Shown piece after piece: positions 4,397 to 6,151 of a stretch of DNA of 6,151 nt. The position numbers and the translations under genes are program-made. Under the pieces are notes generated by a model. The model was not told the origin of the DNA, did not search any database, and saw only the letters and a list, made by a program, of their open reading frames with translations. Source of the stretch: Halobacteriales archaeon QS_9_68_42 (GTDB taxonomy: Archaea; Halobacteriota; Halobacteria; Halobacteriales; Haloarculaceae); the NCBI GenBank assembly GCA_003022905.1, contig PXSE01000111.1:1-6151 (forward strand), read 5' to 3'. The number at the start of each line of letters is the position of its first letter. Positions within the stretch are counted from its first letter, which is position 1.

Positions 4397-6151
4397 TCAG
4401 CGGGCGTCCTCGAGTTCCTCGAGCGCGCCCGGGTTCTCTATGGAGGACATGTCGCCCAGATTCTCGTCCGTGTGCGTCGCCTCGATGGCCCGCCGGATGA
4501 TCTTGCCTGACTGGGTCTTGGGGAACTCGTTGGCGAACAGCACTTCCCGCGGCCGGAACGGCTTGCCGTGCTCCTCGCCGACCTTCGCACGCAATCCCTC
4601 GCGCAGGTCGTCGGTCTCCTCGTACCCCGGCTCCAGAACGACGTAGGTGACGACGGCCGTGCCGGTGGTGTCGTCGGGGACGCCCACGGCGGCGGCCTGG
4701 TTGACCGCCTCGTGCTCGATGAGGGCGCCCTCGATTTCGGCGGGACCGACCTTCCGGCCCGCGACGTTCAGCGCGTCGTCGGCCCGGCCGTGGAGGTACC
4801 AGAAGCCGTCCTCGTCGACCTGCGCCCAGTCGCCGTGGTCCCACATCGGCGGCTCGGTGAACGACGACCAGTACTCATGGAGATAGCGGCCGTCGCCGCT
4901 CCACAGCGACTTCGTCATCGAGGGACACGAATCGTGGGCAACGAGGTAGCCGCGCTCGTTGTCGTCCTCGACCGAGACGCCCGTCTCGTCGACGATGTCG
5001 ATGTCCATCCCGAGGCCGGGGCCGCCGAGCGTACACGGCTTCAGCGGCTGGCCGGGCAGCGGCATCAGGAAGCAGCCGAATATCTCGGTGCCGCCGGAGA
5101 TGTTGATGATGGGCACCTCGCCGCCGCCGACCTCCTCGTAGAACCACATCCACGACTCGGGGTCCCACGGCTCGCCGGTCGACCCCAGGAGGCGGAGACT
5201 GGAGAGGTCGTGGCCCTCGACCCACTCGTCACCCTGCTTCCGCAGGGCGCGGATGGCGGTCGGCGAGATGCCGAACTGGGTGACGTCATGGCGGTCGATG
5301 AGCTTCCAGAACCGGTCGGGGTTCGGGTGGTCGGGCGCGCCCTCGTACATCACCATCGTGCCGCCGAAGGTGTGGGTGCCGACCAACGTCCACGGCCCCA
5401 TCATCCAGCCGATGTCGGACACCCAGAAGAACCGGTCGGAGGGCTCGAGGTCGAACCCGAAGTACACCTCCTTTGCGGCCTGTAGCTGGGCGCCGGCGTG
5501 GGTGTGGACGATACCCTTCGGCTTGCCCGTCGTCCCCGAAGAGTACAGCAGCATCGACTCGTCCGACGACGCCATCGACTTCGTTTCGTAGTCGTCGGCC
5601 TGCTCGGCGACCGACTCCGCCCAGTAGACGTCCCGGTCGTCGGTCATCGCGGGGGCTGAGTTGTCGAACCGGCGGTAGACCACCACGTCGGTCACGTCGT
5701 GGTCTGCCTCGGCGATGGCCTCGTCGGCGGTGTCCTTCAGCGTTACCTGCGAGCCGCGGCGGTAGAAGCCGTCGGCGGTAAAGAGGACGTCCGCCTCGGG
5801 GTCCTCGATGCGGGTCGCCGTCGCGTCGACGCCGAAGCCCGAGAAGATGGGCACTACGACCGCGCCGGTCTTGAAACAGCCGTACAGGATGGAGATGACC
5901 TCCGGTACCATCGGCATGTAGGTGGCGACGGTGTCGCCGGGGTCAACGCCGACCGATTCGAGGTAGTTGGCCACCTGGTTTGAGGTCCGCTTCAGCTCGT
6001 GGTAGGTGAAGTTCCGGACCTGGCCGCCCTCGCCCTCCCAGATACAGGCAATCTTGTTGCGCCGCTCGGCGTCGCGGGCCGCGTGGCGGTCGACGGTGTT
6101 GTGGGCGACGTTCAGTTCGCCGCCGGGGTACCAGTCGGTGAACTGCGGGCC
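4397..6151 (-). CDS. AMP-forming acyl-CoA synthetase, acetyl-CoA synthetase-like (N-terminus outside window)
   Basis: 584 codons are visible and the frame stays open to the right edge. The first visible residues include WYPGGELNVAHNTVDRH, the conserved early region of the ACS family, so about 70-80 N-terminal residues are missing. The enzyme activates a carboxylic acid with ATP to an acyl-adenylate and transfers it to CoA in the cytoplasm. Motifs in order: P-loop LLYSSGTTGKPKG (codons near 5554-5516), GSTGEP (near 5179), SGGTE (near 5098), HGDWAQVD, the hinge and A8 region GRADDALNVAGRKVGPAEIE (near 4789-4730), and the catalytic A10 lysine in PKTQSGKIIRRA (Lys at 4502-4504). All residues needed for adenylation and thioesterification appear present. 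Against Salmonella Acs, the acetyl-pocket residues V310, T311, V386 and W414 align with Met, Met, Thr and Gly, which argues against acetate as the main substrate. The stop is TGA at 4397-4399, and no T-run terminator is obvious beyond it. Confidence 0.92.
   Translation of the reverse strand, partial: GPQFTDWYPGGELNVAHNTVDRHAARDAERRNKIACIWEGEGGQVRNFTYHELKRTSNQVANYLESVGVDPGDTVATYMPMVPEVISILYGCFKTGAVVVPIFSGFGVDATATRIEDPEADVLFTADGFYRRGSQVTLKDTADEAIAEADHDVTDVVVYRRFDNSAPAMTDDRDVYWAESVAEQADDYETKSMASSDESMLLYSSGTTGKPKGIVHTHAGAQLQAAKEVYFGFDLEPSDRFFWVSDIGWMMGPWTLVGTHTFGGTMVMYEGAPDHPNPDRFWKLIDRHDVTQFGISPTAIRALRKQGDEWVEGHDLSSLRLLGSTGEPWDPESWMWFYEEVGGGEVPIINISGGTEIFGCFLMPLPGQPLKPCTLGGPGLGMDIDIVDETGVSVEDDNERGYLVAHDSCPSMTKSLWSGDGRYLHEYWSSFTEPPMWDHGDWAQVDEDGFWYLHGRADDALNVAGRKVGPAEIEGALIEHEAVNQAAAVGVPDDTTGTAVVTYVVLEPGYEETDDLREGLRAKVGEEHGKPFRPREVLFANEFPKTQSGKIIRRAIEATHTDENLGDMSSIENPGALEELEDAR

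Noticed and set aside
4568..5485. Rightward 305-codon open frame opposite the synthetase gene
   Set aside because: It is antisense to conserved adenylation motifs and shows valine- and arginine-rich shadow composition.

Overview
The window looks like a haloarchaeal chromosome segment. Coding regions right of about 800 are very GC-rich (about 70% in a sampled line), the proteins are rich in Asp and Glu, there is a transcription factor S gene of archaeal type, and TATA-like boxes lie 26-28 nt upstream of start codons with no ribosome binding site, as in leaderless haloarchaeal transcripts. Genus cannot be fixed from the sequence.

Layout, left to right. (1) The 3' end of a rightward gene, probably a metallo-beta-lactamase-fold hydrolase (2-259), with noticeably lower GC (about 55%) and a T-rich terminator just after it. 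(2) A gene-free convergent gap (260-799). Its right-hand two thirds (397-777) is packed with at least eight short inverted repeats with tiny loops, mostly of the C-GNA-G type on one strand, followed by T5 tracts. (3) A leftward transcription factor S gene (800-1126) whose TATA element (1151-1158) may also serve the divergent MFS gene. (4) A rightward MFS transporter gene (1195-2511) interrupted by an in-frame TGA at 2200-2202. (5) A rightward S9-family serine peptidase gene (2614-4240) with its own leaderless-type promoter. It is split between two frames near 2840 and appears to have lost roughly one propeller blade. (6) A 156-nt convergent gap (4241-4396) holding a 13-bp palindrome and a 10-bp direct repeat. 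(7) A leftward AMP-forming acyl-CoA synthetase (4397 to beyond 6151). It resembles acetyl-CoA synthetase, but its acyl pocket residues point to a larger substrate.

The genes do not form one pathway. TFS rescues backtracked RNA polymerase, the MFS gene would export or import a small solute, the peptidase would degrade oligopeptides in the cytoplasm, and the synthetase would activate a carboxylic acid. Two adjacent same-strand genes (MFS and S9) each carry one disabling lesion while the genes on either side are intact. This suggests local loss of selection, or sequence error. The most unusual structure is the hairpin array at 397-777. Its hairpins share an architecture more than a sequence, and it sits where base composition changes.
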